Assembly (NCBI RefSeq): GCF_963517015.1
Contig: NZ_CAUQDV010000002.1
Span: 496,001 to 560,000 of the forward strand
Direction of reading: 5' to 3'
From: an uncultured Devosia sp.
GTDB lineage: Bacteria; Pseudomonadota; Alphaproteobacteria; Rhizobiales; Devosiaceae
DNA length: 64,000 bases
Shown: piece after piece, positions 33,565-42,192 of the stretch
Numbering within the stretch: the stretch's first letter is position 1
Layout of the letters: each line of letters begins with the position of its first letter
The notes under the pieces: model-generated
What the model saw: only the letters and a program-made list of their open reading frames with translations
Databases searched by the model: none
What the model was told of the DNA's origin: nothing
Translations under genes and position numbers: made by a program

Positions 33565-33583
33565 TATATAGGATTCCTATTTA
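33565..33583. promoter_or_regulatory. Candidate MarR operator
   Basis: TATATAGGA - T - TCCTATTTA, an inverted repeat matching at 8 of 9 positions with a perfect ATAGGA/TCCTAT core, centred at 33574. It lies 10 bases upstream of the MarR start codon. Confidence 0.6.
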
Positions 33584-33711
33584 TATTCAAGAGCGGAGTT
33601 GAGAGGGATTTTCCCGCTTGCGATTCGATATCCCCTGTGTAACTTTCCGGATTGAGAAAACCTTTTCCTTTATATTCTGACCAGCCCAAAGCGGCTTGGC
33701 GGGATGGTGCC

Positions 33712-33725
33712 GGAAAAGCTTTTCC
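33712..33725. promoter_or_regulatory. Candidate LacI-family operator
   Basis: GGAAAAGCTTTTCC, a perfect 14-base palindrome with the central GC expected of LacI/GalR operators, 68 bases before the solute-binding gene at 33794. A weaker partly symmetric GAAAACCTTTTC lies at about 33655. Confidence 0.6.
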
Positions 33726-33793
33726 AACTGGCTCGTGGAGGAGCCGGGGTGGCGGGAGGAGACCGCGCTGCCTGATCACAAGGGAGGATTTTC

Positions 33794-35047
33794 ATGACTA
33801 TGCCGCTTCTGGGCAGGATGGCGCTTGCGCTGTCACTGACCACCGCCGTGCTGGGACCGGTTGCCGCCCATGCCGAGACGCTCAGTATCTGGGCGCGTGC
33901 CTCGAGCTCGAATGCCGCCCAGCATATGGTGGACCTGTGGAACGAAGGCCACGACGACAAGCTGGAGCTGACCACCATTCCCGACAACCAGATGGTGACC
34001 AAGCTGGCCACCTCGGTGCAATCGGGCGATGTGCCGGACCTGATTTCGTTCGACCTGATCTTCATGCCCGATTTCATGAAGGCGGGCTTTCTGACCGACC
34101 TGACCGAAGTGCTGGGCGCCGATACGAACCAGGCCAAGGTGGCCAAGGCGTTCCAGGACCTGGCCAGCTATGACGGCAAGCTGTTCGGCACCGGCTTTAC
34201 GCCGGACGTGTCGATCCTGCTCTACAACAAGGACCTGTTCGAAGCCGCCGGGCTCGATCCGGAAAAGCCGCCGGTGACACTGGCCGAGTTGCAGGATTAT
34301 GCCGCCAAGATCCATGCGACCGACCCGGACAATATCTCCGGTTATTACTTCTCGGGCTCGTGTGGCGGCTGCAATATCTTCACCCAGGCGCCGATGATGT
34401 GGGGCAGTGGCGCGACGCTGTTGCCGGCGGGGCCGGATACGCCGGTGCTGGAAGGGCCGGGCGTGGTGGAAGTGCTGACCATGCTTAGGGATATGTGGGA
34501 AGCCGGCATCATTCCGGAAAGCGCCGAGGGCGATACCGGGGCCAATTTCACCGCAACCTTCGAGACGGGCACGGTGGGCATGCAGGGTTCTGGGGGCTTC
34601 GCCATTTCCTCGCTCAAGGCCAATCATCCCGAGATGAATTTCGGCATTGCGCCGCTGCCGGGCATCGAGGACGGGCAGCAATCGTCCTTCGTGGGCGGTG
34701 ACGTGATCGCCATCCCGTCCGGCGCCAAGAATGCCGAGCTGGCCAAGGAATTCATCACCTGGTCGCTGACCGACGAGGCGCAGCTGGAGGGCCTTGCCAA
34801 GAACCTGATCCTGCCGGTGCGAACCGACCTGGCCGACAATGAATATTTCCAGGCCGAGCCGCGCTATATCACCACCGCCCAGGCGGTCGGGATTGGACAG
34901 ACGCCCTATGCCTTCCACTTCAACGACATGGTCAATGCCGACCAGAGCCCGTGGCTGACCATGCTGCAGACCGCGGTGTTCGACGGTGATGTCGAAGGGG
35001 CGATCGAAGAGGCGCGCGAAGCCTTCCTCGATATTGCCTCAGAATAG
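33794..35047 (+). CDS. Sugar ABC transporter, solute-binding protein
   Basis: 417 residues. Signal peptide (MTMPLLGRMALALSLTTAVLGPVAAHA), then a type I/CUT1-like extracellular solute-binding protein: ETLSIWARASSSNAAQHMVDLWNEGH, VTKLATSVQSGDVPDLISFD, and a long C-terminal helix region FITWSLTDEAQLEGLAKNLILP. It captures an oligosaccharide or sugar in the periplasm for the two permeases downstream. It is the first gene of the operon ending with the GH127 gene, which hints at an arabinose-containing glycan as ligand. Confidence 0.93.
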   Translation: MTMPLLGRMALALSLTTAVLGPVAAHAETLSIWARASSSNAAQHMVDLWNEGHDDKLELTTIPDNQMVTKLATSVQSGDVPDLISFDLIFMPDFMKAGFLTDLTEVLGADTNQAKVAKAFQDLASYDGKLFGTGFTPDVSILLYNKDLFEAAGLDPEKPPVTLAELQDYAAKIHATDPDNISGYYFSGSCGGCNIFTQAPMMWGSGATLLPAGPDTPVLEGPGVVEVLTMLRDMWEAGIIPESAEGDTGANFTATFETGTVGMQGSGGFAISSLKANHPEMNFGIAPLPGIEDGQQSSFVGGDVIAIPSGAKNAELAKEFITWSLTDEAQLEGLAKNLILPVRTDLADNEYFQAEPRYITTAQAVGIGQTPYAFHFNDMVNADQSPWLTMLQTAVFDGDVEGAIEEAREAFLDIASE

Positions 35048-35120
35048 GCTTCCTGCCGGAACTGGGCGGCGGTTTGCGCTGCCGCCCTTCCTTGCACATC
35101 CTGCGTCGGGACCTCTCACC

Positions 35121-35996
35121 GTGGCCGCCATCCGCAATCGTCATCTGGGGCTGATCTATGTCGCCCCTGCCCTCATCTTCGTCTCCGCCTTCGTGCTCTA
35201 TCCGCTGGGCCAGCTGGTCTGGCTGTCGCTGACCGATACGTCGCTGCTGGGCGGCGGCAAGTGGGTGGGGCTAGAGAATTACGCCGACGCGCTGGATGAT
35301 CGCGCCTTCTGGCGGGCGCTGTGGTTCACAGTCAAATACACCGTCATCATCACGCCGATCCTGATGGGGCTGGGCTTTGCGCTGGCGCTTCTGACCAGCC
35401 AGAATACCCCGCTCAAGCTCTTCACCCGGGCCACGATCTTCCTGCCGGTGGTGATCGGGCTGGGGACATCGAGCCTGCTCTGGTACTGGCTGCTCGACCA
35501 GCAGGTGGGGCTGTTCAACAAGATTCTGCTCGACCTGAGACTGGTCGAGGGCATGCCGGTCTGGTTCACCAAGGCCGATCCGGCTTTGGCGGCGGTCATC
35601 GTTTCTGTGACGTGGAAAGTGGTCGGCTTCGGCATGATCCTGTTCGTCGCGGCCATCCAGTCGATCAATTCGGAGGTCATCGAGGCAGCGATCATCGATG
35701 GGGCCAGCTATTGGCAGCGGGTGTGGCGGATCATCATTCCGCTCTCGATGCGCACGCTTTTGCTGGCGACGCTGATCTCGGCCATCGGCTCGATGCTGGC
35801 CTTCGAGCAGTTCTATATCATGACCGGCGGCAATCCGCGCGGGCAGACCTTCACCTCGGTCTATCTGATCTACCAGAACAGTTTCATCAGCTTCAAACTG
35901 GGCTATGGCGCAGCGCTGTCGATCATCCTGACTGCGATCATCCTGGTGTTTTCGGCCTTGCAGGTGTTTCTCAGCAACCGGAGCGCCAGCGAATGA
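35121..35996 (+). CDS. Sugar ABC transporter permease (UgpA/MalF type)
   Basis: 291 residues with six membrane segments. LIYVAPALIFVSAFVLYPLGQLVWLSL starts the protein; EAAIIDGASYWQRVWRIIIPL is the EAA loop that contacts the ATPase. The start is taken at GTG 35121, since no in-frame ATG lies between the previous gene and the first helix; the ribosome binding site is weak. It overlaps the second permease by ATGA. Confidence 0.9.
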   Translation: MAAIRNRHLGLIYVAPALIFVSAFVLYPLGQLVWLSLTDTSLLGGGKWVGLENYADALDDRAFWRALWFTVKYTVIITPILMGLGFALALLTSQNTPLKLFTRATIFLPVVIGLGTSSLLWYWLLDQQVGLFNKILLDLRLVEGMPVWFTKADPALAAVIVSVTWKVVGFGMILFVAAIQSINSEVIEAAIIDGASYWQRVWRIIIPLSMRTLLLATLISAIGSMLAFEQFYIMTGGNPRGQTFTSVYLIYQNSFISFKLGYGAALSIILTAIILVFSALQVFLSNRSASE

Positions 35997-36853
35997 GCGC
36001 CATCAGCCAGAAAAGTGCACCCATCGCGCGCGCCCAGCGCTATCTCGTCGCCGCGATCTGCGTGCTGGTCATCACGCTGATGCTGGGGCCAATTGCGTTG
36101 AGCTTTTTCGCCTCGGTCAAGACGCCGGCCGAGGCCTCAGCCAGCCCGCCCAACTATCTGCCGCAGAGCCTGAGCGGAGAGAATTACGGGAAGATCATGG
36201 ATTACCAGGCGGGGCTCTTCACCTATGCCGGGAATTCCTTTCTCGTAGCGGCGATCGCCATCGTCCTCTGCCTCGCGCTGTCGGTACCGGCGGGCTATGG
36301 GCTGGCGCGGTTCAAACTGCCGTTCAAAGAGCTGATCTTCGTTTTGATGCTGGCGCCGCTGATGATCCCCTATCAGGCGCTGTTGATCCCGATCTATCTC
36401 AACTTCTCCAAGATCGGGCTGGCAAATTCCCATCTCGGCCTGGCCATTGTGCATGCCGTGCTGCAATTGCCGTTTTCGATCTATCTGATGCGCAATGCCT
36501 TCGAAGCGATCCCGCGGGAAATCGAGGAAGCGGCGCTGATCGACGGGGCGACGAGCTTCCAGGTGCTGCGGCGGATTTTCATGCCGCTGGTGATGCCGGG
36601 GGTGGTGACGGTGATGCTGTTCACCTTCATCAATTCCTGGAACGAGTTTCTTGCCGCGCTGATCTTCATGAACAAGGAAAGCTCGTTTACCGTGCCGATC
36701 ATGCTGGTTTCGGTGCGCACCGGAAGGCTGGGCGCCGTCGATTGGGGGGCATTGCAGGCGGGCGTCATTGTTTCGATCCTGCCGTGCATCATCATCTATG
36801 TGTTGCTGCAGAAGTATTACGTCTCCGGCTTCCTCAATGGCGCCGTGAAATAG
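35993..36853 (+). CDS. Sugar ABC transporter permease (UgpE/MalG type)
   Basis: 286 residues, six membrane segments. The EAA loop EEAALIDGATSFQVLRRIFMPL and the C-terminal segment LQAGVIVSILPCIIIYVLLQKYYVSGFLNGAVK are characteristic of the MalG group. It pairs with the preceding permease. No ATP-binding subunit gene occurs in the operon, so a shared MsmK-type ATPase from elsewhere would be needed. Confidence 0.92.
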   Translation: MSAISQKSAPIARAQRYLVAAICVLVITLMLGPIALSFFASVKTPAEASASPPNYLPQSLSGENYGKIMDYQAGLFTYAGNSFLVAAIAIVLCLALSVPAGYGLARFKLPFKELIFVLMLAPLMIPYQALLIPIYLNFSKIGLANSHLGLAIVHAVLQLPFSIYLMRNAFEAIPREIEEAALIDGATSFQVLRRIFMPLVMPGVVTVMLFTFINSWNEFLAALIFMNKESSFTVPIMLVSVRTGRLGAVDWGALQAGVIVSILPCIIIYVLLQKYYVSGFLNGAVK

Positions 36854-36864
36854 AGCGGCAGGGC

Positions 36865-37908
36865 ATGGACGAGCAGGACACATATGAGCGCTATCCGGAG
36901 CGCGCCACGATCAGGGACGTGGCACGGCTGGCAGACGTTTCGATCGGCACGGCGTCGAAGGCGCTCAATGCCACGGGACGCTTGCGGCAGGAGACGCGGG
37001 ACAAGGTGCTGGCCGCGGCAAACGAGCTGGGTTTCCGGCCCAATTCCATGGCGCAGAGCCTGCACCGCGCCAAGTCGATGACGGTGGGGATACTCTCAAC
37101 CGACAGTTTCGGCCGCTTCACCTTTCCCATTGTCGAAGCGCTGGAAGAGCGCCTGGCCGAGCATGGCATTGCGATCTTCATGTGCAATGCCACCGACGAT
37201 CCGGCGCGGGAAAAGCAGCATCTCGACCAGTTGCTGGGCAAGCGCATCGACGGATTGCTGGTGACGGCGCGGCGCATGGATATGCGTCCACCCATTGCCG
37301 TGCCGGGCAAGTCCATGCCGGTGATCTATGTGTTTTCGCAGGCCGAGGATCCGGATGCGCTGTGTCTCATCCCCGACGACTATGGCGGGGCAGTGCTCGG
37401 TGTGCAGCATCTGGTCGACATCGGACGGAGGCGCATTGCCCATATCGCTGGGCCGACGCGGTTCGAGGCGGTGACGCTGCGCCAGCAGGGCTATGCCGAC
37501 ACGCTGGCCAGGGCCGGGCTGCCGTTCAACGCCGGACATACGCTCAATGGCAAGTGGTCCGAGCTCTGGGGCCGCGAGGCTGTGGCGCAACTGTTTGATG
37601 GTGCCGGTGAAAAGCCCGACGCGCTGTTCTGCGACAACGACCAGATCGCGCGTGGTGCGGTGGACGCCCTGCGCGAGCGCGGGCTCGACGTGCCGGGCGA
37701 TGTCGCGGTTGTCGGCTTCGACAATTGGGACGTGATGGCGCTGGCGGCGCGGCCGCCGCTGACATCGGTCGACATGAATTTGCGCGAGCTGGGCCGGGTG
37801 GCCGGCGAGCGCCTGATCGCGATGATTGCCGGGGAGCGCCTCCATGGCGTCGAACGGCTCAACTGTTCACTGGTCGTGCGGCAATCGTCCGACCCGACAC
37901 ATAGCTAA
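36865..37908 (+). CDS. LacI-family transcriptional regulator
   Basis: 347 residues. The N-terminal HTH is ATIRDVARLADVSIGTASKALNATGRLRQETRDKVLAAANELGFRPN, with the hinge helix around NSMAQSLHRAKS. The C-terminal part is a sugar-binding periplasmic-type domain (PDALFCDNDQIARGAVDALRERGLDVPGDVAVVGFD). It should bind the palindrome at 33712 and release on binding a sugar from the transported glycan. It is embedded in the operon between the permease and the GH127 gene. Confidence 0.93.
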   Translation: MDEQDTYERYPERATIRDVARLADVSIGTASKALNATGRLRQETRDKVLAAANELGFRPNSMAQSLHRAKSMTVGILSTDSFGRFTFPIVEALEERLAEHGIAIFMCNATDDPAREKQHLDQLLGKRIDGLLVTARRMDMRPPIAVPGKSMPVIYVFSQAEDPDALCLIPDDYGGAVLGVQHLVDIGRRRIAHIAGPTRFEAVTLRQQGYADTLARAGLPFNAGHTLNGKWSELWGREAVAQLFDGAGEKPDALFCDNDQIARGAVDALRERGLDVPGDVAVVGFDNWDVMALAARPPLTSVDMNLRELGRVAGERLIAMIAGERLHGVERLNCSLVVRQSSDPTHS

Positions 37909-37929
37909 CCGGTTTCTGGAGGAGAAAAT

Positions 37930-39840
37930 ATGAGCCGCTACGCCCCCGTCCCATTCCCGGATGTCAAACTGGAGGGAAAATTCTGGCACGAGCGACTGGA
38001 AACCGTGCTGACGCGGACCATTCCGAGCCAGCACAGCAAGCTTGAGGAATATACGATCCTCGACTCGCTGAAGCTTCCCGATCCGCCGCCGCCGCTGCGT
38101 TTTCCGCGCCATGGCAATGGCTTCACCGTGCAGGTGTTCTGGGACAGCGATGTAGGCAAGTGGATCGAGGCGGCGAGTTATGCGCTGGCCCATCGGCGCG
38201 ACGCCGATATCGAAGCCAAGATCGAGGCCATTGTCGACGATTTCGAAAAGGCCCAGGCGCCCGACGGCTATCTCAACTGCTGGTACCTCGGCCACGAGCC
38301 GGACAAGCGCTGGACCAATCTGCGCGACAACCACGAAATGTATAATGCCGGGCATATGCTGGAAGGCGCGATCGCCTATTTCCGGGTCACCGGCCGGCGC
38401 CGCTGGCTCGATGTGATGGAGCGCTATCTCGATCATATCTACACGGTGTTCGGCACCGGGCCGGGGCAGAAGCGCGGCTATGACGGGCATGAAGAAATCG
38501 AGCTGGCGGTGATGAAGCTCTATTTCCTCACCGGCGAGAAGAAGCACCTCGACTTCGTGACCTATATGATCAACGAGCGCGGCAAGCCCAATCCGCATTA
38601 CTTCGATGTCGAACGCGAGGCGCGCGAGGGCAATGAGGCCAAGCAGCGCTATGTGCATGGCAATTACGAATATTCGCAGAGCCATGTGCCGGTGCGCGAG
38701 CAGGACAAGGTCGTCGGTCATGCGGTTCGCGCCATGTATCTCTATACCGCCATGGCGGACCTTGCGGCCGAGATCGACGATCCGGATCTAAAGCGCGCCT
38801 GCGAAGTGCTCTGGGACGACGTGATGGAAACCAAGATGTATGTGACGGCGGGCCTTGGCCCCTCGGCGCATAACGAGGGCTTCACGCACGATTTCGACCT
38901 GCCCAACCAGACGGCCTATGCCGAGACCTGCGCTTCGGTGGCGCTGATCTTCTGGGCGCAGCGCATGCTGCATCTCGACCTCGACGGCAAATATGCCGAC
39001 ATCCTCGAACTCGCCATGTTCAACGGCGCCCTCTCAGGCCTCAGTCGCGATGGCGAGCATTATTTCTATGCCAATCCGCTGGAAAGCGACGGCACGCCGA
39101 CCCGCTGGGACTGGCATACCTGCCCATGCTGCACGATGAATGTCAGTCGGCTGGTGGCGTCGGTTGGTGGCTATTTCGTCTCGACGGCGAAGGATGGCGT
39201 GGCCTTCCACCTCTATGGGGGCATCGCTACCGAGGTGGAGATCGGCGGGCAGAAAGTCGGTCTGCGCGAGGTTTCGACCTATCCGTGGAATGGCGACATC
39301 AAGATCCATGTTGATCCGGAAAGCCCGGCAGCTTTCGACGTCAAGCTGCGCATTCCCGGCTGGTCGTCGGGTGCCAAGGTCTCGGTCAATGGCGAGGCGG
39401 TCGATGTCAGCAAGGCGATCGAGGGCTATCTCACCATCAACCGCACTTGGGCCAAGGGCGACGTGATTGCGCTCGACCTGCCCATGCCGGCCGTGCGGCT
39501 CTATGCCAATCCAGGCGTGTTGATGGATGTGGGTCGCGTAGCGCTCAAGCGCGGACCCCTGGTCTATTGCCTCGAAGAGATCGACAATCCCGGCGGCCGG
39601 GTGCAGCGGCTCAAACTGCCGCGCGACGCCGAGCTCAAGGCGGAGACGCGAAGCGATCTGTTCGATGGCGTGGTGACGCTGAAAGCCGATGCCAAGGCCA
39701 TCGACGAAGCGGAGTGGAGGACACTTTACCGTACTGCGCCACCCAAGGAGGCGAGTGCCACGCTGACCGCCCTGCCCTATTACCTTTGGGCCAATCGTGG
39801 ACAGGGCTCGATGGTGGTCTGGGTACCCGAGGCGAACTGA
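37930..39840 (+). CDS. GH127-family beta-L-arabinofuranosidase
   Basis: 636 residues, no signal peptide, so cytoplasmic. By alignment to the Bifidobacterium enzyme HypBA1, Glu316 (AHNEGFTHDF) would be the acid/base, Glu332 and Cys334 (YAETCASVA) plus Cys400 and Cys401 (HTCPCCTMN) the zinc ligands, with Cys400 also the nucleophile. RGFDGHEEIELAVMKLY-like segments agree. GH127 enzymes remove beta-L-arabinofuranosyl units from plant glycoproteins such as extensin. AGGAG precedes ATG 37930. Its place in a sugar-ABC operon suggests imported arabino-oligosaccharides are cut inside the cell. Confidence 0.93.
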   Translation: MSRYAPVPFPDVKLEGKFWHERLETVLTRTIPSQHSKLEEYTILDSLKLPDPPPPLRFPRHGNGFTVQVFWDSDVGKWIEAASYALAHRRDADIEAKIEAIVDDFEKAQAPDGYLNCWYLGHEPDKRWTNLRDNHEMYNAGHMLEGAIAYFRVTGRRRWLDVMERYLDHIYTVFGTGPGQKRGYDGHEEIELAVMKLYFLTGEKKHLDFVTYMINERGKPNPHYFDVEREAREGNEAKQRYVHGNYEYSQSHVPVREQDKVVGHAVRAMYLYTAMADLAAEIDDPDLKRACEVLWDDVMETKMYVTAGLGPSAHNEGFTHDFDLPNQTAYAETCASVALIFWAQRMLHLDLDGKYADILELAMFNGALSGLSRDGEHYFYANPLESDGTPTRWDWHTCPCCTMNVSRLVASVGGYFVSTAKDGVAFHLYGGIATEVEIGGQKVGLREVSTYPWNGDIKIHVDPESPAAFDVKLRIPGWSSGAKVSVNGEAVDVSKAIEGYLTINRTWAKGDVIALDLPMPAVRLYANPGVLMDVGRVALKRGPLVYCLEEIDNPGGRVQRLKLPRDAELKAETRSDLFDGVVTLKADAKAIDEAEWRTLYRTAPPKEASATLTALPYYLWANRGQGSMVVWVPEAN

Positions 39841-39846
39841 ACACGC

Positions 39847-39891
39847 AAAAGCCGGCGCCCCTTGCGGGACGCCGGCATTCATTCGGCTTTT
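39847..39891. terminator. Hairpin terminator after the GH127 operon
   Basis: GCCGGCGCCCC/GGGACGCCGGC stem (39851-39874), nested in AAAAGCC ... GGCTTTT (39848-39891). It lies between the convergent GH127 and PRC-barrel genes and may act in both directions. Confidence 0.65.
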
Positions 39892-39907
39892 GCCGAACTA
39901 CCGGATA

Positions 39908-40297
39908 CTAGATCCAGTAGGGCGCAACGCCGTAGTAGTCATAGACGCGGCGACCATTTTCGGCGGACCAGAAGTCAGCGTCGTCGTCGCGATACTTCGG
40001 GGCGCCTTCGAGCTGGTCCTTGGTCACATCGACGCGGTAGCCGCCGAGGCTTTCGTCATAGTTGAGCTTGGTCCAGGGCAGCGGATAGTGGTCGTGGCCG
40101 ATGCCGAGGAAACCGCCGAAGCTGAGCACGGCGTAGGATACCTTGCCGCTGCGCTTTTCGACGAGAATGCGCTCGATCGAGCCGATATGCTCGCCATTGG
40201 GGTCGTAAACCTTGGTGCCTTCGACCTTGTCGGAAGCGATGAGATCGTGAGTTTCCTTGACGTCGGCATCGCGGTTGCGAATGTCATCGTAAGCCAT
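39908..40297 (-). CDS. PRC-barrel domain protein
   Basis: 129 residues. A PRC-barrel covers about residues 15-85: HDLIASDKVEGTKVYDPNGEHIGSIERILVEKRSGKVSYAVLSFGGFLGIGHDHYPLPW. The C-terminal part (VYDYYGVAPYWI) recurs in a group of rhizobial PRC proteins that are often general-stress induced. Function of such stand-alone PRC proteins is not known. An in-frame ATG 40297 is preceded by AAGGAG. Confidence 0.9.
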   Translation of the reverse strand: MAYDDIRNRDADVKETHDLIASDKVEGTKVYDPNGEHIGSIERILVEKRSGKVSYAVLSFGGFLGIGHDHYPLPWTKLNYDESLGGYRVDVTKDQLEGAPKYRDDDADFWSAENGRRVYDYYGVAPYWI

Positions 40298-40457
40298 CTT
40301 CGAGCTCCTTCTTGGTAGATGTGACAGGTCAACGGCGGCAGCCGGAGTGAAGTTCCGGGTTTAAAGATGTGTGATCGAAGGAACCGATCGGGCGGACTCG
40401 GAACTTGCTGACATGGCGGCGCATTTGTCCTTGCGAAGACAAACAAGGAGACGTGCC

Positions 40458-40715
40458 ATGTTGTTTGACAGCCTCCGCGACCGCATGGGCGGTGACGACA
40501 GGATCACCCCCATGGGCATCGCCCACAATTCTCTGTTCACCGCCAAGGAAAAGATCGAGCTGCTCAACCAGCTCAAGGCCGATGCCACGGCTGCCGGCGA
40601 AGAGGGGCAGGAAATGGGCTTTCATGCCGAGGAAATCGATCAAGCCATAGCCGAGGTGCGCCAAGGCGTGCAGGACGGCGTTGGCACCGATACCGTGCTC
40701 AAGGGAGACTTCTGA
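40458..40715 (+). CDS. Small hypothetical protein
   Basis: 85 residues, acidic and helical: MLFDSLRDRMGGDDRITPMG, then AKEKIELLNQLKADATAAGEEGQEMGFHAEEIDQAIAEVRQGVQDG. No domain is recognised. AAGGAG (40445-40450) is well placed before ATG 40458. The stop overlaps the next start (TGATG), so it forms a pair with the following membrane-protein gene. Confidence 0.7.
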   Translation: MLFDSLRDRMGGDDRITPMGIAHNSLFTAKEKIELLNQLKADATAAGEEGQEMGFHAEEIDQAIAEVRQGVQDGVGTDTVLKGDF

Positions 40716-41047
40716 TGGCCACCGTACCCAGACAACCCACCCCGACCGTCGCCAGCGTCGACAATCTGATCGACGAAAACGGTTCGCGCGTGGACGTGCC
40801 CAATGCGTCGCCCATCAAGGTGGCCGGCGAGCATGAAGAGAGCGTGGCGGCTACGAGCCCGACGAACTGGTGGCTCTATGGCGTGGTTGGTCTCGCAATC
40901 GTCATTGCCGTGCTGTTCCTGATGCAGATGTTCCAGGGCGCGCCATCCACGGCGGTGCAACCGGGGACACCAAGCGCAGAAAGCGTGGTCGCGCCGGCGG
41001 CAGACCCTGCCGTGCCGGTGCAGGAACAGGTGGTCCCTGCCAATTAG
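40715..41047 (+). CDS. Single-pass membrane protein, hypothetical
   Basis: 110 residues: a soluble N-terminal part, one membrane helix (WWLYGVVGLAIVIAVLFLMQMF, about residues 52-73) and a Pro/Ala/Val-rich C-terminal tail of low complexity. No family recognised. Coupled to the preceding small gene. Confidence 0.65.
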   Translation: MATVPRQPTPTVASVDNLIDENGSRVDVPNASPIKVAGEHEESVAATSPTNWWLYGVVGLAIVIAVLFLMQMFQGAPSTAVQPGTPSAESVVAPAADPAVPVQEQVVPAN

Positions 41048-41054
41048 CAAAACA

Positions 41055-41081
41055 AAAGGCGCGCCCGCAGGACGCGCCTTT
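41055..41081. terminator. Bidirectional hairpin terminator
   Basis: AAAGGCGCG (41055-41063) and CGCGCCTTT (41073-41081) with a 9-base loop, between the convergent membrane-protein and OmpA-like genes; A-rich before and T-rich at the stem end. Confidence 0.75.
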
Positions 41082-41101
41082 CGCATGTCTGGAGGACGAA
41101 A

Positions 41102-41767
41102 TCAGCGGTTGAGCGGCGACAGCTGGATCTCGACGCGGCGGTTCTGCGCGCGACCGGCTTCGGAAGCATTGGACGCGATCGGGCTCGAAGAGCCCTTGCC
41201 CTCGATATAGAAGCGGCGCTGATCGATACCCTGGTTGGCCAGGATCGTCGCGACCGACACGGCGCGGCGCTGGCTGAGCGACAGGTTGTGGCTGTCGCCA
41301 CCGGTCGAGTCGGTGTGGCCATAGACGTTGAGACTGGTCTGGTCGAACTTCTTGAGCACGAGCGCAACCGACACCAGGGTCGAATTGAAGCTGGGCTGGA
41401 CGTTGGACTGGTCGGTGCCGAAGGTGATGTTGGACGGCATGTTGAGGATGATCTGCTGGCCGACACGGGTCACCGAAACGCCGGTGCCCTGGAGCTGGGC
41501 GCGCAGCTCGGCTTCCTGCTGGTCCATGTAATTGCCGATGCCGGCACCGGCCAGGCCGCCCACGCCTGCGCCGATCAGGGCACCAACGCCAGCGTCACCG
41601 CCGGTTGCCGAGCCGATGAGAGCGCCGGCCAGAGCGCCGCCGCCGGCGCCGATCAGCGTGCCGCCAGCGGTGTTCGACATCTGCGACTGGCCCGTATAGG
41701 GATTGGTGGTGGTGCAGGCGCTGAGCGCCAGAGCTGCCGCCAGAGCGACAAGAATCTTGGTCTTCAT
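41102..41767 (-). CDS. OmpA-family outer-membrane lipoprotein (Pal-like)
   Basis: 221 residues. MKTKILVALAAALALSACTTT is a lipoprotein signal with lipobox LSAC. A Gly-rich glycine-zipper segment follows (IGAGGGALAGALIGSATGGDAGVGALIGAG, about 40-75), then an OmpA C-terminal domain (about 110-220) with the peptidoglycan contact motif LNVYGHTDSTGGDSHNLSLSQRRAVSVA and GRAQNRRVEI. It should tie the outer membrane to peptidoglycan. ATG 41767 is preferred because it starts the signal peptide. Confidence 0.93.
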   Translation of the reverse strand: MKTKILVALAAALALSACTTTNPYTGQSQMSNTAGGTLIGAGGGALAGALIGSATGGDAGVGALIGAGVGGLAGAGIGNYMDQQEAELRAQLQGTGVSVTRVGQQIILNMPSNITFGTDQSNVQPSFNSTLVSVALVLKKFDQTSLNVYGHTDSTGGDSHNLSLSQRRAVSVATILANQGIDQRRFYIEGKGSSSPIASNASEAGRAQNRRVEIQLSPLNR

Positions 41768-42192
41768 GATATCCCCCTGAGGATTGCGTAGTGGCCCGTA
41801 GGTGACCACTGAATAAGGCAGGACGGTGGTGAAGCAAAGCCGATGAATATCGGATGAACAGACTTGGTGCCAGCCACCGATAGTTGCCGAGGACTTGGTG
41901 AGCACCATCTCGGCCGTTCAACCCCAGACCCCTGCGCAGGCCGAGCGCGTTCACGAAAGCCGGATCAGGACGAATTTGGTACAATAGTGGCCGTTTCGCG
42001 CATTGGCAGAACGGGTGCGACACTTTAGAATGGCTCGAATGTTGAGGCTCGGCTTTTCAATGCCGACAGGGCCTTGCCAGGCCCGGGATGCGCGTCCAAT
42101 TGACCTATATCAATGAGTGTCGCCCCAGCCTAGTTATGGCTTGTTCGCCGCTACGGCTCTCCGCCAGCGGCCGAGCATAGAAGGACGGTTCG
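41768..42192. other. Intergenic region between the OmpA-like gene and hemA
   Basis: 425 bases between two divergent genes. No convincing open frame is present. It must contain both promoters; an Fnr/FixK-type site at 42100-42113 is listed separately. Confidence 0.6.
42100..42113 (+). promoter_or_regulatory. Fnr/FixK-type box upstream of hemA
   Basis: TTGACCTATATCAA, matching the TTGAT-N4-ATCAA consensus of Fnr/FixK/FnrN sites at all but one position (TTGAC). Its centre is about 86 bases before the hemA ATG. Control of alphaproteobacterial hemA by FixK/FnrN-type regulators is established in other species. Confidence 0.7.

Noticed and set aside
40715..41047. TonB-like or secretion role for the Pro/Ala-rich single-pass protein
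   Set aside because: The low-complexity tail alone is not diagnostic, and no TonB or secretion motif is present.
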